Positions 18,696 through 27,234 of a stretch of DNA of 64,000 nucleotides are shown here, in pieces (the first letter of the stretch is position 1; each line of letters starts with the position of its first letter). The stretch lies in contig NZ_JAENIK010000004.1 of NCBI RefSeq assembly GCF_016595465.1, positions 310,001-374,000 on the forward strand. Direction: 5' to 3'. The notes beneath the pieces are model-generated. The model was not told where the DNA came from. It did no database searches and saw only the letters and a list, made by a program, of their open reading frames with translations. The position numbers and the translations under genes were made by a program. The DNA comes from Luteolibacter yonseiensis. Lineage in GTDB: Bacteria; Verrucomicrobiota; Verrucomicrobiia; Verrucomicrobiales; Akkermansiaceae.

Positions 18696-19700
18696 ATGTC
18701 AAAAGTCCCAATTATCCTGATGGCGGGTTTGTTGCCCACCCTTTGCCTGTCACAGACACCTCCGGCCATCGACTATGCCGCACGTGTCGAATCGGTGGCC
18801 GACCTGAAGGAGCACATCGCCCAAAGGGAGGTGCGCTTCGAATCGGTGAAAAAAGACCTGCACGCGCTGGATGAGCGGGTGGAGAAGCAGATCTCCGACA
18901 TTGTGACGAGGCTCTCGTCCCTCAGGGATTCCAACGAATCGAAAACCCGCGTGGCCAATGTGAAGGCCGACGTCATGCACGCGCTGGTCCGCACGACCGG
19001 CGTCTACCGGCAGAAGCGCATGGAGGCGTTCGAGCGCATCCGCAAGGACCCCGGCGCGCCGAAGGAAATGCTTGAGCGGGAAATCGCGATCTTCGACGAG
19101 CGCGTCGGAAAACGGATCCAGCAGATCGTTGAAATCGCGCGCTCCCAGCCCGGTCATGTGGACATCGAGAAATACGAGTCCGACGGCGGCCACTACTGGA
19201 GAGGCTGGGCGGTGGAGAACACCCGGATCAGCGAGGATTGGAAACAGAACCGCCGGGACTCGACCTCGGACGAAAAGATCCGGCGCGAGCTGGTCGAGGG
19301 ACTGGACAAGGCCCTGGAACGGAACCAGGCCCGGAGGGCATCCCTCGCCAGCAACCTGGCGACCGGCAAGCAGACGGAAAATAGCAAGGAAGCGATGGAA
19401 GAGGAGCTCGGGCGGACGGATGCCATCATCGACGACCTGCGTGCGCAGAAGCGCGAACTCACCCTGCCCAGCGTGGGCGCGACAAGGGAAATCGGCCGGG
19501 ACGAGGCCCGGGACGGCGAAGCGATGCTGGATGACGCACGGGCCGACCTGGCGCGGGACATGGCCGAGATCATGCGCAAATTCACCGAACTCGACCGGGA
19601 GGGAACCAATATCCACTCCCTGAAAGAGAACCTCAAGGCCCGCGAGGAATGGCTGAAGAACAATCCGCCTCCCGCCGGAGGCACGCCATCGAAGGAGTGA
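18696..19700 (+). CDS. Secreted coiled-coil hypothetical protein
   Basis: 334 aa from ATG 18696; this start gives a signal peptide (MSKVPIILMAGLLPTLCLSQ), whereas upstream in-frame codons from 18315 antisense-overlap the TPR gene. The mature protein is almost entirely charged helix: repeated E/K/R/D with heptad-like spacing (DLKEHIAQREVRFESVKKDL, ELGRTDAIIDDLRAQKREL, LKENLKAREEWLKN). It is a likely long periplasmic coiled coil. No known domain and no lipobox. It follows the TPR gene by 151 bases and precedes a small lipoprotein. Confidence 0.7.
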   Translation: MSKVPIILMAGLLPTLCLSQTPPAIDYAARVESVADLKEHIAQREVRFESVKKDLHALDERVEKQISDIVTRLSSLRDSNESKTRVANVKADVMHALVRTTGVYRQKRMEAFERIRKDPGAPKEMLEREIAIFDERVGKRIQQIVEIARSQPGHVDIEKYESDGGHYWRGWAVENTRISEDWKQNRRDSTSDEKIRRELVEGLDKALERNQARRASLASNLATGKQTENSKEAMEEELGRTDAIIDDLRAQKRELTLPSVGATREIGRDEARDGEAMLDDARADLARDMAEIMRKFTELDREGTNIHSLKENLKAREEWLKNNPPPAGGTPSKE

Positions 19701-19830
19701 CGCCTCCTGCCGGGGGGTGAAGGTTTTCAACAGGTTCTCCCGACAGGGTTCTCCCGACAGGGTTTCCTTGTTTTTCATCTTCCCCGGCCATCTTTCGCAT
19801 ACGCGAGCAAATCAACCCGACGAGCAAACC

Positions 19831-20031
19831 ATGAAAATCAAAAACATCCCCTTCCTGTTGGCGGCCATCGCAGCCATTCCTTTCTGCACATCGTGCGCGA
19901 GCAACGAACAACTCCAGGAGCGCATGGACAGGCGCAATGAAAGGTATACGAAATACACCGAACGCCATGAAATCCGCACCGACGCACGGCAGAAAAGGAC
20001 CGACGAGTGGTTCGACCATCAAATGAACTGA
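19831..20031 (+). CDS. Small lipoprotein
   Basis: 66 aa from ATG 19831. The signal peptide ends in PFCTSCAS, with a lipobox-like TSC cleavage site. The mature part (about 45 aa) is a highly charged helix with repeated R-N-E-R and T-D-A-R-Q-K-R-T patterns. Function unknown. The size and composition resemble small envelope lipoproteins such as Lpp-like linkers, but there is no real sequence match. A perfect hairpin follows the stop. Confidence 0.65.
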   Translation: MKIKNIPFLLAAIAAIPFCTSCASNEQLQERMDRRNERYTKYTERHEIRTDARQKRTDEWFDHQMN

Positions 20032-20037
20032 GATCAA

Positions 20038-20063
20038 TCCTTCCGCCGCATCCGGCGGAAGGA
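20038..20063 (+). terminator. Perfect hairpin after the small lipoprotein gene
   Basis: 11-bp perfect stem TCCTTCCGCCG / CGGCGGAAGGA with a CATC tetraloop, 6 bases past the stop codon. There is no U-run, so termination efficiency is uncertain. Confidence 0.6.
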
Positions 20064-20148
20064 CACCTCCCCGCACTCTTCCAAACATGGACCTACAAAA
20101 CATGGATCCACGACGGGACAGTTTGAGTGTCCGGCACGGCGGTATTCC

Positions 20149-20360
20149 CAGCACCAAAGGTGCGGAATGTGAAAGCCCGGGGTGAGCGAAGCGCAACCCC
20201 GGGACCACGATCCCCGAAGTATGAAGTCCTGAAAGGACGCAATCCGGTGGTGCGGCGTGCCATGGATGTCGTCCCTGTAGGACTTGGAGTCTGATGTGAC
20301 ATCCAACCGGGGCTGCGCGGTGCTTGCCCCGGGCTGTCTCATTCCGCACCTTTGGTGCTG
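20149..20360. repeat. REP-like intergenic element bounded by 21-bp inverted repeats
   Basis: A perfect 21-bp inverted repeat bounds the element: 20149-20169 (reads CAGCACCAAAGGTGC...) and 20340-20360. Inside is a stem-loop CCCGGGG...CCCCGGG around 20178-20205. The composition (a CACCAAAGGTGCGGAAT edge, a GCGCAACCCCGG core) is like dispersed non-coding repeats that I recall as common in Verrucomicrobia and Planctomycetes genomes. Open frames across it are artefacts of the repeat. No transposase is nearby. Confidence 0.6.
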
Positions 20361-20369
20361 TGGAAAATG

Positions 20370-20512
20370 CCGGATGCGGGCCGGATGCGGGCCGGATGCG
20401 GGCCGGATGCGGGCCGGATGCGGGCCGGATGCGGGCCGGATGATCGCCGGATGATCGCCGGATGATCGCCGGATGATCGCCGGATGATCGCCGGATGATC
20501 GCCGGATGATCG
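20370..20512. repeat. Tandem repeat: 13 units of 11 bp in two sequence blocks
   Basis: Six copies of CCGGATGCGGG (20370-20435) are followed without interruption by seven copies of CCGGATGATCG (20436-20512). All units are exact and in the same phase. The first seven bases (CCGGATG) are shared and the last four switch from CGGG to ATCG. The array starts 9 bases after the REP-like element. Non-coding. The remaining 129 bases to the next gene (20513-20641) hold nothing I recognise. Confidence 0.95.
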
Positions 20513-20641
20513 CAAACCGATGCTTCGTTTCAGGAATGTGTGTTATTCAAGGCGTCGCCACTTGGATCACAGCATTTTGCGAAACGCCATCGCCGCCGGA
20601 CAAAGGGATTGCGCCAATTACGCCAAGCCACTTTCCTCGAT

Positions 20642-23600
20642 TCAGTGACCGGCGACAGGTTCGGCGGGCGGCCGGGGGCTGTTCTTCTGTCTCCGGTCGG
20701 TGAACTTCTGGACGAAGACATAGCAGACCGGAATCAGGAACAGGCCGATGACCGTGGAGATCGTCATTCCGTAAACCACTCCGGTGCCCATGGTGGCGCG
20801 CGAGGCGGCACCCGACCCCTTGGCAAGCATCAGGGGCACACAACCGAGGATGAAGGCGAACGATGTCATGAGGATCGGGCGCAGCCGCAGCTTCGCACCC
20901 TCCAGCGCGGCCTGGAGCGTGGGCACACCCTCGTCACGTTTCATCTTGGCGAACTCGACGATGAGAATGGCGTTCTTCGCCGCGAGGCCGATGAGCATGA
21001 CCAGGCCGACCTGCGCGTAGACGTTCATCTCATACTTGTTGAGCAACAGCCCGACCATCGTTCCAAGGATGACGGTGGGCACGGAAAGCAGGACCGCGAA
21101 CGGCAGCGACCAGCTTTCATACTGCGCGGCCAGCAGCAGGAAGACGAAGACGACCGCCATGCCGAAGATGACGCCCGCCTGCCCTTCCGACTTTTTTTCC
21201 TGGAGCGTGAGACCGGACCACTCGTAGCCGACATTGGAAGGCATTTCCGCCATCACCTCCTCCATCGCCTTGAGCGCCTGCGCGGAGCTGTATCCCGGAG
21301 CGGGGGCGCCCATCATTTCAGCGGAGAGGAAGAGGTTGAAGCGGGTGGCGAAGTTCGGGCCGGACATCTTGGTGACCTTCACCAGCGTGCTGAGCGGCAC
21401 CATGCCGCCATCATTGTTGCGGACGTAAAATTTCCCGATGTCGTCGGGTGTGTTGGTGAATTCCGATTCCGCCTGCAGGAAGACCTTGTAGACCCGGCCG
21501 AACTTCACGAAGTCGTTCACGTATAGGCCGCTCAGGTAGGCCTGCAGGGTTTGGAAAACACTGTCCACCGGCACGCCGAGCGTGCGGGCTTTCTCGCGGT
21601 CCATCTCGACCTTCACCTGCGGGGTGGCCGGATTGAAGGTGGTGGTGAGGCGGCCGATTTCCGGGCGCTTCGCCGCGGCGGCCTGCACCTGGCTGACAAT
21701 CTCGGAGAGCTGGGCGATGTCGCCGCCGGAACGCTCCTGAAGCTGCATCGTGAAACCGGAGACATTGCCATAGCCGGGAAGGGGCGGAGGCCCGAAGGCG
21801 AAGATCCGCGCGCCGGGAATGCCGGCGAATTTCCTGTTCCACGTTTCCGCGAGCGCCTTGGCGTGCATCCCCGGGGACGCGCGCTCCTTCCAGTCATCCA
21901 GACCGATGAACATGAGCGCGGCGTTCGAGACGTTCAGGTTGTTGAGAATGTTCATGCCGCTCAGCGCGAGGGCGGAGCGCACGCCGGGCGTGCTGTTCAC
22001 GACTTCCTCCACCTGTTTCAGGATTTCGTCCGAGCGTTGCAACGACGCGCCCTCCGGCAGCTCGATGGCGACGAAAAGATATCCCTTGTCCTCATCCGGG
22101 ATGAATCCGCCCGGCACCACCTTGCCGAGGCCCCAGATGCCGCCGCAGACGATGACGAGCAGCAGCATGGAGAATGTCGCCTTGCGGGTGAGGCCGCCGA
22201 CGATGTTGCCGTATTTCTCGATGATCCAGTCGAAGAACGCGTTGAACTTCTTGAAGAACCAGGCGATCGGACCACGGCCGGGAGTCGGCTTGCGCAGCAG
22301 CAGGGCGGAAAGCGCCGGACTGAGTGTGAGCGCGTTGATCGCGGAGAAAATGACCGAGACCGCGATGGTGATGGCGAACTGCTGGTAAAGGCGGCCGGTG
22401 ACACCACCCATGAAAGCGACGGGGACGAACACCGCGCAGAGGATGAGCGCGATGGCGACCACCGGGCCGGACACTTCCGCCATCGCCTTGCGCGTGGCAT
22501 CCACGGGTGAGAGCCCGTGCTCGATGTGGTGCTGGACGGCCTCCACCACGACGATCGCGTCATCCACCACGATGCCGATGGCGAGCACCAGCCCGAACAT
22601 GGTGAGCGTGTTCACGCTGAAGCCGAGCATCGGGAAGGCGATGAACACACCGAGCAGCGACACGGGCACGGTCAGCATGGGGATGATCGTGGCACGGAAA
22701 CTCTGGAGGAAGATATACACCACGATGAGCACGAGCACGATGGCCTCGAACAGGGTGTGGACGATCGATTCCATCGACGCCTTGATCGGCAGGGTGGAAT
22801 CGAGCGTGATCTCGTAATTCATGTCCGGCGGGAAACGCAGTTTCGCCTCCTCGAGGATCTTCTTCACGTTGCCGGCGGTCTCCAGGGCGTTGGCACCGGG
22901 AGCCAGATAGACGCCGAGCGCTCCGGCGGGGGCCTTGTTCATCCGGGCGCGGAGGTCGTAGGTCTGCGCGCCGAGTTCCACACGGCCGACGTCCTTGATC
23001 TTCACCTGCGACCCGTCGCTGTTGGAACGGATGATGATTTCCTCGAATTCCTTCGGATCCTTCAGAAGTCCCTGGGCGCGGACGTTGAACTGGCCTTCCT
23101 GCCCCGGGGGTGCGGGTTCGGCGCCGATGCGGCCGGCGGGCGACTGGGCGTTCTGTTCCTTGATGGCGTTTCCGATGTCGGTGGGAGTAACGCCGAGGGA
23201 GGCGAGCTTGTCCGGCATCAGCCAGATGCGCATGGAATAATCCTGCGCGGTGAAATTCTTCACATCACCCACGCCGCGCACGCGCTTGATCTGGTCCACC
23301 AGGTTGATGTCCGCGTAGTTGCCGAGGAAGACACCGTCGTAGGTGCCCTTGGGCGAGGACAATCCGATGGCCAGCAGGATGTCCGGACTGGAACGGTTGG
23401 TGATGACGCCTTCGCGTTTCACCGCGTCCGGCAGTTGGGCCTCCGCCTGGCCCACGCGGTTCTGCGTGTTCACCTGCATGATGTCCACGTCCGTGCCGAC
23501 GTCGAAGGTGACGTTGAGGGTCAGCTTGCCGTCGTTGGCATTGTAGGACTGCATGTAGAGCAGCTTGTCCACGCCGTTGACCTTGGATTCGATGGGTGTG

Positions 23601-23785
23601 GCCACCGATTCCATGACCGCTTCCGCGGCCGCTCCACGATAGGTGGACGTCACCTGGATCAGCGTGGGACTGACGATCGGATACTCCGCGATCGGGAGTC
23701 GTTTCAGGGAGATGAGGCCCACGATACAGGTGACGATGGAGATGACCATCGCCACGATGGGACGGCGGATGAAGAATTCGGCCAT
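20642..23785 (-). CDS. RND efflux transporter permease (AcrB/MexB, HAE1 family)
   Basis: 1047 aa, the normal length for hydrophobe/amphiphile RND pumps. It starts MAEFFIRRPIVAMVISIVT, typical of AcrB. Visible landmarks: the periplasmic porter entry YPIVSPTLIQVTSTYRGA; TM4 with the proton-relay Asp pair (IGIVVDDAIVVVEAV); the conserved GVFIAFPMLGFSVNTLTMFG; and TM10 with the relay Lys (AAKNAILIVEFAK). It exports drugs, detergents or metabolites from periplasm and inner membrane leaflet using the proton gradient. The adaptor gene lies 6 bases upstream in the same operon, and a matching outer-membrane channel is divergent at 25345. Substrate range cannot be told from sequence. Confidence 0.95.
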   Translation of the reverse strand: MAEFFIRRPIVAMVISIVTCIVGLISLKRLPIAEYPIVSPTLIQVTSTYRGAAAEAVMESVATPIESKVNGVDKLLYMQSYNANDGKLTLNVTFDVGTDVDIMQVNTQNRVGQAEAQLPDAVKREGVITNRSSPDILLAIGLSSPKGTYDGVFLGNYADINLVDQIKRVRGVGDVKNFTAQDYSMRIWLMPDKLASLGVTPTDIGNAIKEQNAQSPAGRIGAEPAPPGQEGQFNVRAQGLLKDPKEFEEIIIRSNSDGSQVKIKDVGRVELGAQTYDLRARMNKAPAGALGVYLAPGANALETAGNVKKILEEAKLRFPPDMNYEITLDSTLPIKASMESIVHTLFEAIVLVLIVVYIFLQSFRATIIPMLTVPVSLLGVFIAFPMLGFSVNTLTMFGLVLAIGIVVDDAIVVVEAVQHHIEHGLSPVDATRKAMAEVSGPVVAIALILCAVFVPVAFMGGVTGRLYQQFAITIAVSVIFSAINALTLSPALSALLLRKPTPGRGPIAWFFKKFNAFFDWIIEKYGNIVGGLTRKATFSMLLLVIVCGGIWGLGKVVPGGFIPDEDKGYLFVAIELPEGASLQRSDEILKQVEEVVNSTPGVRSALALSGMNILNNLNVSNAALMFIGLDDWKERASPGMHAKALAETWNRKFAGIPGARIFAFGPPPLPGYGNVSGFTMQLQERSGGDIAQLSEIVSQVQAAAAKRPEIGRLTTTFNPATPQVKVEMDREKARTLGVPVDSVFQTLQAYLSGLYVNDFVKFGRVYKVFLQAESEFTNTPDDIGKFYVRNNDGGMVPLSTLVKVTKMSGPNFATRFNLFLSAEMMGAPAPGYSSAQALKAMEEVMAEMPSNVGYEWSGLTLQEKKSEGQAGVIFGMAVVFVFLLLAAQYESWSLPFAVLLSVPTVILGTMVGLLLNKYEMNVYAQVGLVMLIGLAAKNAILIVEFAKMKRDEGVPTLQAALEGAKLRLRPILMTSFAFILGCVPLMLAKGSGAASRATMGTGVVYGMTISTVIGLFLIPVCYVFVQKFTDRRQKNSPRPPAEPVAGH

Positions 23786-23791
23786 GATGGT

Positions 23792-24991
23792 TTATTTGCT
23801 GGGGGCCTTTTCCACAGGGGCGGCGGATGCCGTCTCCGCCAGTTGCACCGCGGTCTTCGGGTTCACCGCGGCTCCTTCGCGGGCCTTCTGAAGCCCTTCG
23901 ACGATGATGCGCTCGCCGACCTGCAATCCCTCGAGGATGACGAAAGTGGATCCCACCTGCTCGCCTACCTGGACCGGCCGCTGGCTGGCCTTGGCATCCT
24001 GGCCCACCACCCAGACGAAGGTTTTTCCCTGAAGCTCCAGCAGCGCGCGCTCCGGGATCAGGATGCTGTCCTTGCGGACTCCGAGGTCCACGTTCACACG
24101 GGCGAACATGCCGGGCCTGAGCAGCTTGTCCTTGTTGGGAAACTCCGCCCTGATCCGCAGGGTGCCGGTCTTGGCATCCACCGCGCGGTCGATGAACACG
24201 AATTTACCGAGATCGGGACGGACCTTGCCGTCTCCGAGGGAAAGGGACAGCGGCAGCTTGGAGATCTCCTTGCCCGTCTCCTGGCTCTTGACCTGCGCGC
24301 GCATGTATTCCACCTCGCTGACATTGCAGTAGAACCAGATCGGATCGAGCGTGGACATGGTGGCGAGCAACGTCGGTTCGCCCTTGCCCACCAGTTCGCC
24401 GATGGAAACCTGCTTCGCGCCGATCAAGCCGGTGATGGGCGCCTTCACCTCGCAATATTCCAGATCGATCTTCGCGGACTCGACACGCGCCTTGGCGGTG
24501 ACGACACCCGCCTCCCCGACATCGACGGAGGCGAGGGCGTTGTCCAGGTCCTGCTTGGGGATCGCACGTTTTTCATACAACGGAGTGAGCCGGGCCACGT
24601 CCGTCCGGTACTTGTGAAGCGCCGCCTCGGCCTCGCCGAGCGCTCCGTTCGCCGCATCGAGTTTTTCGAGCAGCGGCTTGCGGTCGAGTTTGAACAACAC
24701 GTCGCCCGCCTTCACTTCCGCGCCTTCGATGAAATTCATGTCGTCGACAAAGGCCTCCACCCGGGCGCGGACCTCGACGTTCTGCGGCGAGTCAAGCTGG
24801 CCGATGAGCGTGGTGGAAAGCGGCGCGTCGGAAGGCTTGATCTCCATCACCTCGACCACGGGAGGCGGCGGAGCGACGGCCTCGGGCTTCTTGCAGGAAC
24901 TCAACCCGGCCGCCACCAGGGACAGGGTCAGGAGGCCGGTCCTCGAAACGTGGTCGGGCCACTGTCTGGAAATTCGGAAATTCGTTTTCAA
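23792..24991 (-). CDS. RND efflux membrane fusion protein (AcrA/MexA type), lipoprotein
   Basis: 399 aa if translation begins at TTG 24991. I prefer that start because it yields a lipoprotein signal (MKTNFRIS..., then LLTLSLVAAGLSSC with the lipid-accepting Cys). An ATG at 25273 is in frame, but its 94 extra residues run through the divergent promoter region and have no signal-like features. The body has the HlyD/AcrA order: beta-barrel and lipoyl half (VEVRARVEAFVDDMNFIEGAEVKAGD), alpha-hairpin (about 110-175), second lipoyl half (KAPITGLIGAKQVSIGELV), beta-barrel and membrane-proximal domain. It links the permease 6 bases downstream to the outer-membrane channel. Confidence 0.9.
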   Translation of the reverse strand: MKTNFRISRQWPDHVSRTGLLTLSLVAAGLSSCKKPEAVAPPPPVVEVMEIKPSDAPLSTTLIGQLDSPQNVEVRARVEAFVDDMNFIEGAEVKAGDVLFKLDRKPLLEKLDAANGALGEAEAALHKYRTDVARLTPLYEKRAIPKQDLDNALASVDVGEAGVVTAKARVESAKIDLEYCEVKAPITGLIGAKQVSIGELVGKGEPTLLATMSTLDPIWFYCNVSEVEYMRAQVKSQETGKEISKLPLSLSLGDGKVRPDLGKFVFIDRAVDAKTGTLRIRAEFPNKDKLLRPGMFARVNVDLGVRKDSILIPERALLELQGKTFVWVVGQDAKASQRPVQVGEQVGSTFVILEGLQVGERIIVEGLQKAREGAAVNPKTAVQLAETASAAPVEKAPSK

Positions 24992-25344
24992 ATTATGGTT
25001 TTCTAGGTTCGGAATCCTCCCTTCGCCCCGGAAGCGGTGACACGACGCGTCACCGGCCTGCGAAAATAACCGCCTCGGTACTAGGATAAACCGCGTCCCA
25101 ACGTCAATACGACCTTGGTCCGACTGGGCAGATGGTTGCAAACCAGATGGACTTCCTTGGACGGTGAATTGCCTGCCTATTTCCGGGAAGGAGATCCGGA
25201 ACGCTTCGCAACCACCCCCGCCTTCCCTCAGAAAACAGTGAACCGGATACTCTTCCCGCCACCCAGTTCCCATACGTCCGGCTTGCCGGAACAGGGCCCG
25301 GACCTTACTCTCCGCGTTCCTTCATTCCCAGATTTCACCTCAAG
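24992..25344. promoter_or_regulatory. Divergent control region of the efflux pump genes
   Basis: 353 bases between the adaptor gene (minus) and the outer-membrane channel gene (plus). Its most notable element is a dyad at 25107-25126 with core GACC-TT-GGTCC, almost identical (18 of 20 positions) to one in the intergenic region at 33716-33735. No regulator gene is adjacent. Exact promoters could not be fixed. Confidence 0.45.
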
Positions 25345-26739
25345 ATGCGACCGCTCGATCCGATAGCCCTTGTTTCCGTTTCCATCCTCCTGAGTTCCTG
25401 CGTTCTCGGACCACAGCCGGGGTCTCCCGAACTGGATCTCCCCGGGGCGATACGAAGCGACTCCGCCCCTCATGGCAGCTCCTTCGGAGACAAGTCCTGG
25501 CACAAGGTGTTTTCGGATCCGGACCTGCGCAACCTGATCAGCCGGGCGATCGCGAACAATCCGGATCTCGTCGCAGCCACCTTCCGCATCGAACAGGCAC
25601 GCGCCCTGGAAGCGGTCTCGCGTGCCGACTGGTTCCCTACCATTGGTGCTGGCACGGGTGCCACCGCGCACTATGCCTCGCCCAACGCCGGCCAGGTAGG
25701 ACCCGGGGGCGACCGCCACTCGGAATCCTACGACATCACGGCGAACCTGAGCTGGGAAATCGACCTCTGGGGAGGCATCCGCCGCAGCAACGAAGCGGCC
25801 CGCTCCCGCCTGCTCCAGTCCCAGTACCTGCGGGACGCCGTGCAGACGAGCCTGGTGGCGTCCGTGGCCTCCGCCTACATCGAGTTGAAAAACCTCGAGG
25901 AGCGTCTGGCCATTTCCCGCAGGACCGCGGACAGCCGCAAGTCATCGCTGGACCTTGTCACCAGCCGCCGCGATGGCGGAGTGAGTTCGGATCTGGAGGT
26001 CGGCCAGGCGGACGCGCTGGTGGGCCAGGCGCTCACCGCCATCCCCATCACGGAAAAAGCCATCTTCGAGAAGGAGAACGAGATCCGCGCGCTGCTGGGC
26101 GAGTATCCCGGGGGCATCGCCCGCAAGGGCAGCCTGGACAACCTCGACTCGTCGCTGCGGATCAACGGCGGCCTGTCCTCGGGCCTGATGGAACGCCGCT
26201 CCGATGTGGCCGCGGCCAACCAGGCCTATCAGGCGGCGGTGGCGGAGATCGGCGTGGCCGAGGCGCTGCGCCTGCCCACGCTTTCCCTCACCGGAAGCGG
26301 CGGCCTGCTCAGCAGCGATCTGAACAATTTGCTGGAAGGCAAGTCCGGCACCTATTCGATAGGCCCCAACCTCACCGGGCCGATTTTCGACGCGGGCCGC
26401 AACAAGGCGCGAGTGGATGCCGCCAAGGCCCGCGCGGGAGAGGCTCAGGCCGCGCACAAGAGCGCCGCCGTGCAGGCTTTCCGCGAAGCCGCCGACGCGA
26501 TCAACGCCCATGTGAAAACCGGGGAGATCGTCACACAGCAAACCCGCCTCGTGAACTCCTACCGTAACGTGGCCTCGGTCTCCTCGGAACGCTTCAGCGG
26601 CGGCTCATCCAGCTACCTCGAAGTGCTTGATGCCGAACGCAGCCTCTTCGATGCCGAACTGGAACTCGCGGACGCCCGGCGCGACCGCCTCCTGTCCGTG
26701 GTCCAGGCCTACCGTGCTTTGGGCGGCGGCTGGAAGTGA
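25345..26739 (+). CDS. Outer-membrane efflux channel lipoprotein (OprM/TolC-like, NodT family)
   Basis: 464 aa. The signal peptide ends ILLSSC, a lipobox. Two repeated outer-membrane-efflux halves follow: DPDLRNLISRAIANNPDL, TANLSWEIDLWGGIRRSNEAAR and YIELKNLEERLAISRRT in the first; MERRSDVAAANQAYQAAVAEIG and GPIFDAGRNKARVDAAKA in the second. These match OprM/NodT channels, which form trimeric beta barrels with a long helical tunnel. It is divergent from the RND permease/adaptor operon, so all three parts of a tripartite pump are present within 6 kb. It is followed closely by the ion channel and ABC membrane domain genes. Confidence 0.93.
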   Translation: MRPLDPIALVSVSILLSSCVLGPQPGSPELDLPGAIRSDSAPHGSSFGDKSWHKVFSDPDLRNLISRAIANNPDLVAATFRIEQARALEAVSRADWFPTIGAGTGATAHYASPNAGQVGPGGDRHSESYDITANLSWEIDLWGGIRRSNEAARSRLLQSQYLRDAVQTSLVASVASAYIELKNLEERLAISRRTADSRKSSLDLVTSRRDGGVSSDLEVGQADALVGQALTAIPITEKAIFEKENEIRALLGEYPGGIARKGSLDNLDSSLRINGGLSSGLMERRSDVAAANQAYQAAVAEIGVAEALRLPTLSLTGSGGLLSSDLNNLLEGKSGTYSIGPNLTGPIFDAGRNKARVDAAKARAGEAQAAHKSAAVQAFREAADAINAHVKTGEIVTQQTRLVNSYRNVASVSSERFSGGSSSYLEVLDAERSLFDAELELADARRDRLLSVVQAYRALGGGWK

Positions 26740-26757
26740 GCCAACCCGCCACACCCG

Positions 26758-27210
26758 ATGCTCGCACTGCTGCTGAACCTCCTTTTGCTCGTTTCCGCCT
26801 GCGTCGCGACCCACTCGGGGGGAATGATCCTGGGAGTGCGCTGGCTGTGGCGGCTGTGGCCGCGGGATGAAACCGACTACAGACCGGGCCACACGTTCTG
26901 GTTGATCGTCCGCGTGGTTTACGGGTTGCTGCTCCTCCACCTGATCCAGATCACCATCTGGGCGGCGTTCTACCAGTTCCAGGGCTGCTTCGCGGACTTC
27001 GCCACCTCGTTTTATTTCTCCGCCACGAGTTATTCCACGCTGGGCTATGGCGACGTGCTGCTGGATGAAAAATGGCGCATCCTCGGAGCGGTCGAGGCGG
27101 TCACCGGCGTGCTCATGTTCGGCTGGAGCACCGGAATTCTTTTCACCATCGTCCATCACCTGCTTTCCCGCGTTCTCAGGAGAACGATCACGCAGCATCC
27201 CGAGCACTGA
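26758..27210 (+). CDS. Two-TM potassium-channel-like protein (Ion_trans_2)
   Basis: 150 aa with three or four hydrophobic segments: about 1-25, 45-75, a pore loop near 82-102 and a last helix near 108-132. The pore reads ATSYSTLGYGDV, a K+-channel selectivity filter of the T-x-G-Y-G-D type. There is no regulatory RCK domain; the protein ends soon after the last helix. It starts 18 bases after the efflux channel gene and ends 24 bases before the next gene, so cotranscription is likely. Filter identity suggests K+ conductance; gating is unknown. Confidence 0.8.
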   Translation: MLALLLNLLLLVSACVATHSGGMILGVRWLWRLWPRDETDYRPGHTFWLIVRVVYGLLLLHLIQITIWAAFYQFQGCFADFATSFYFSATSYSTLGYGDVLLDEKWRILGAVEAVTGVLMFGWSTGILFTIVHHLLSRVLRRTITQHPEH

Positions 27211-27234
27211 CCCCTTGGAGAAATCCGCATTCCT

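Noticed and set aside
20034..20349. Open frames on the minus strand over the repeat region
   Set aside because: They coincide with the REP-like element and its inverted ends; the peptides are by-products of the repeat.
20370..20512. Tandem array considered as a CRISPR
   Set aside because: The units are contiguous 11-mers with no spacers, and no cas genes are present.
22517..25006. 829-codon plus-strand open frame
   Set aside because: Antisense to the RND permease and adaptor; His/Asp/Gly-rich shadow sequence.
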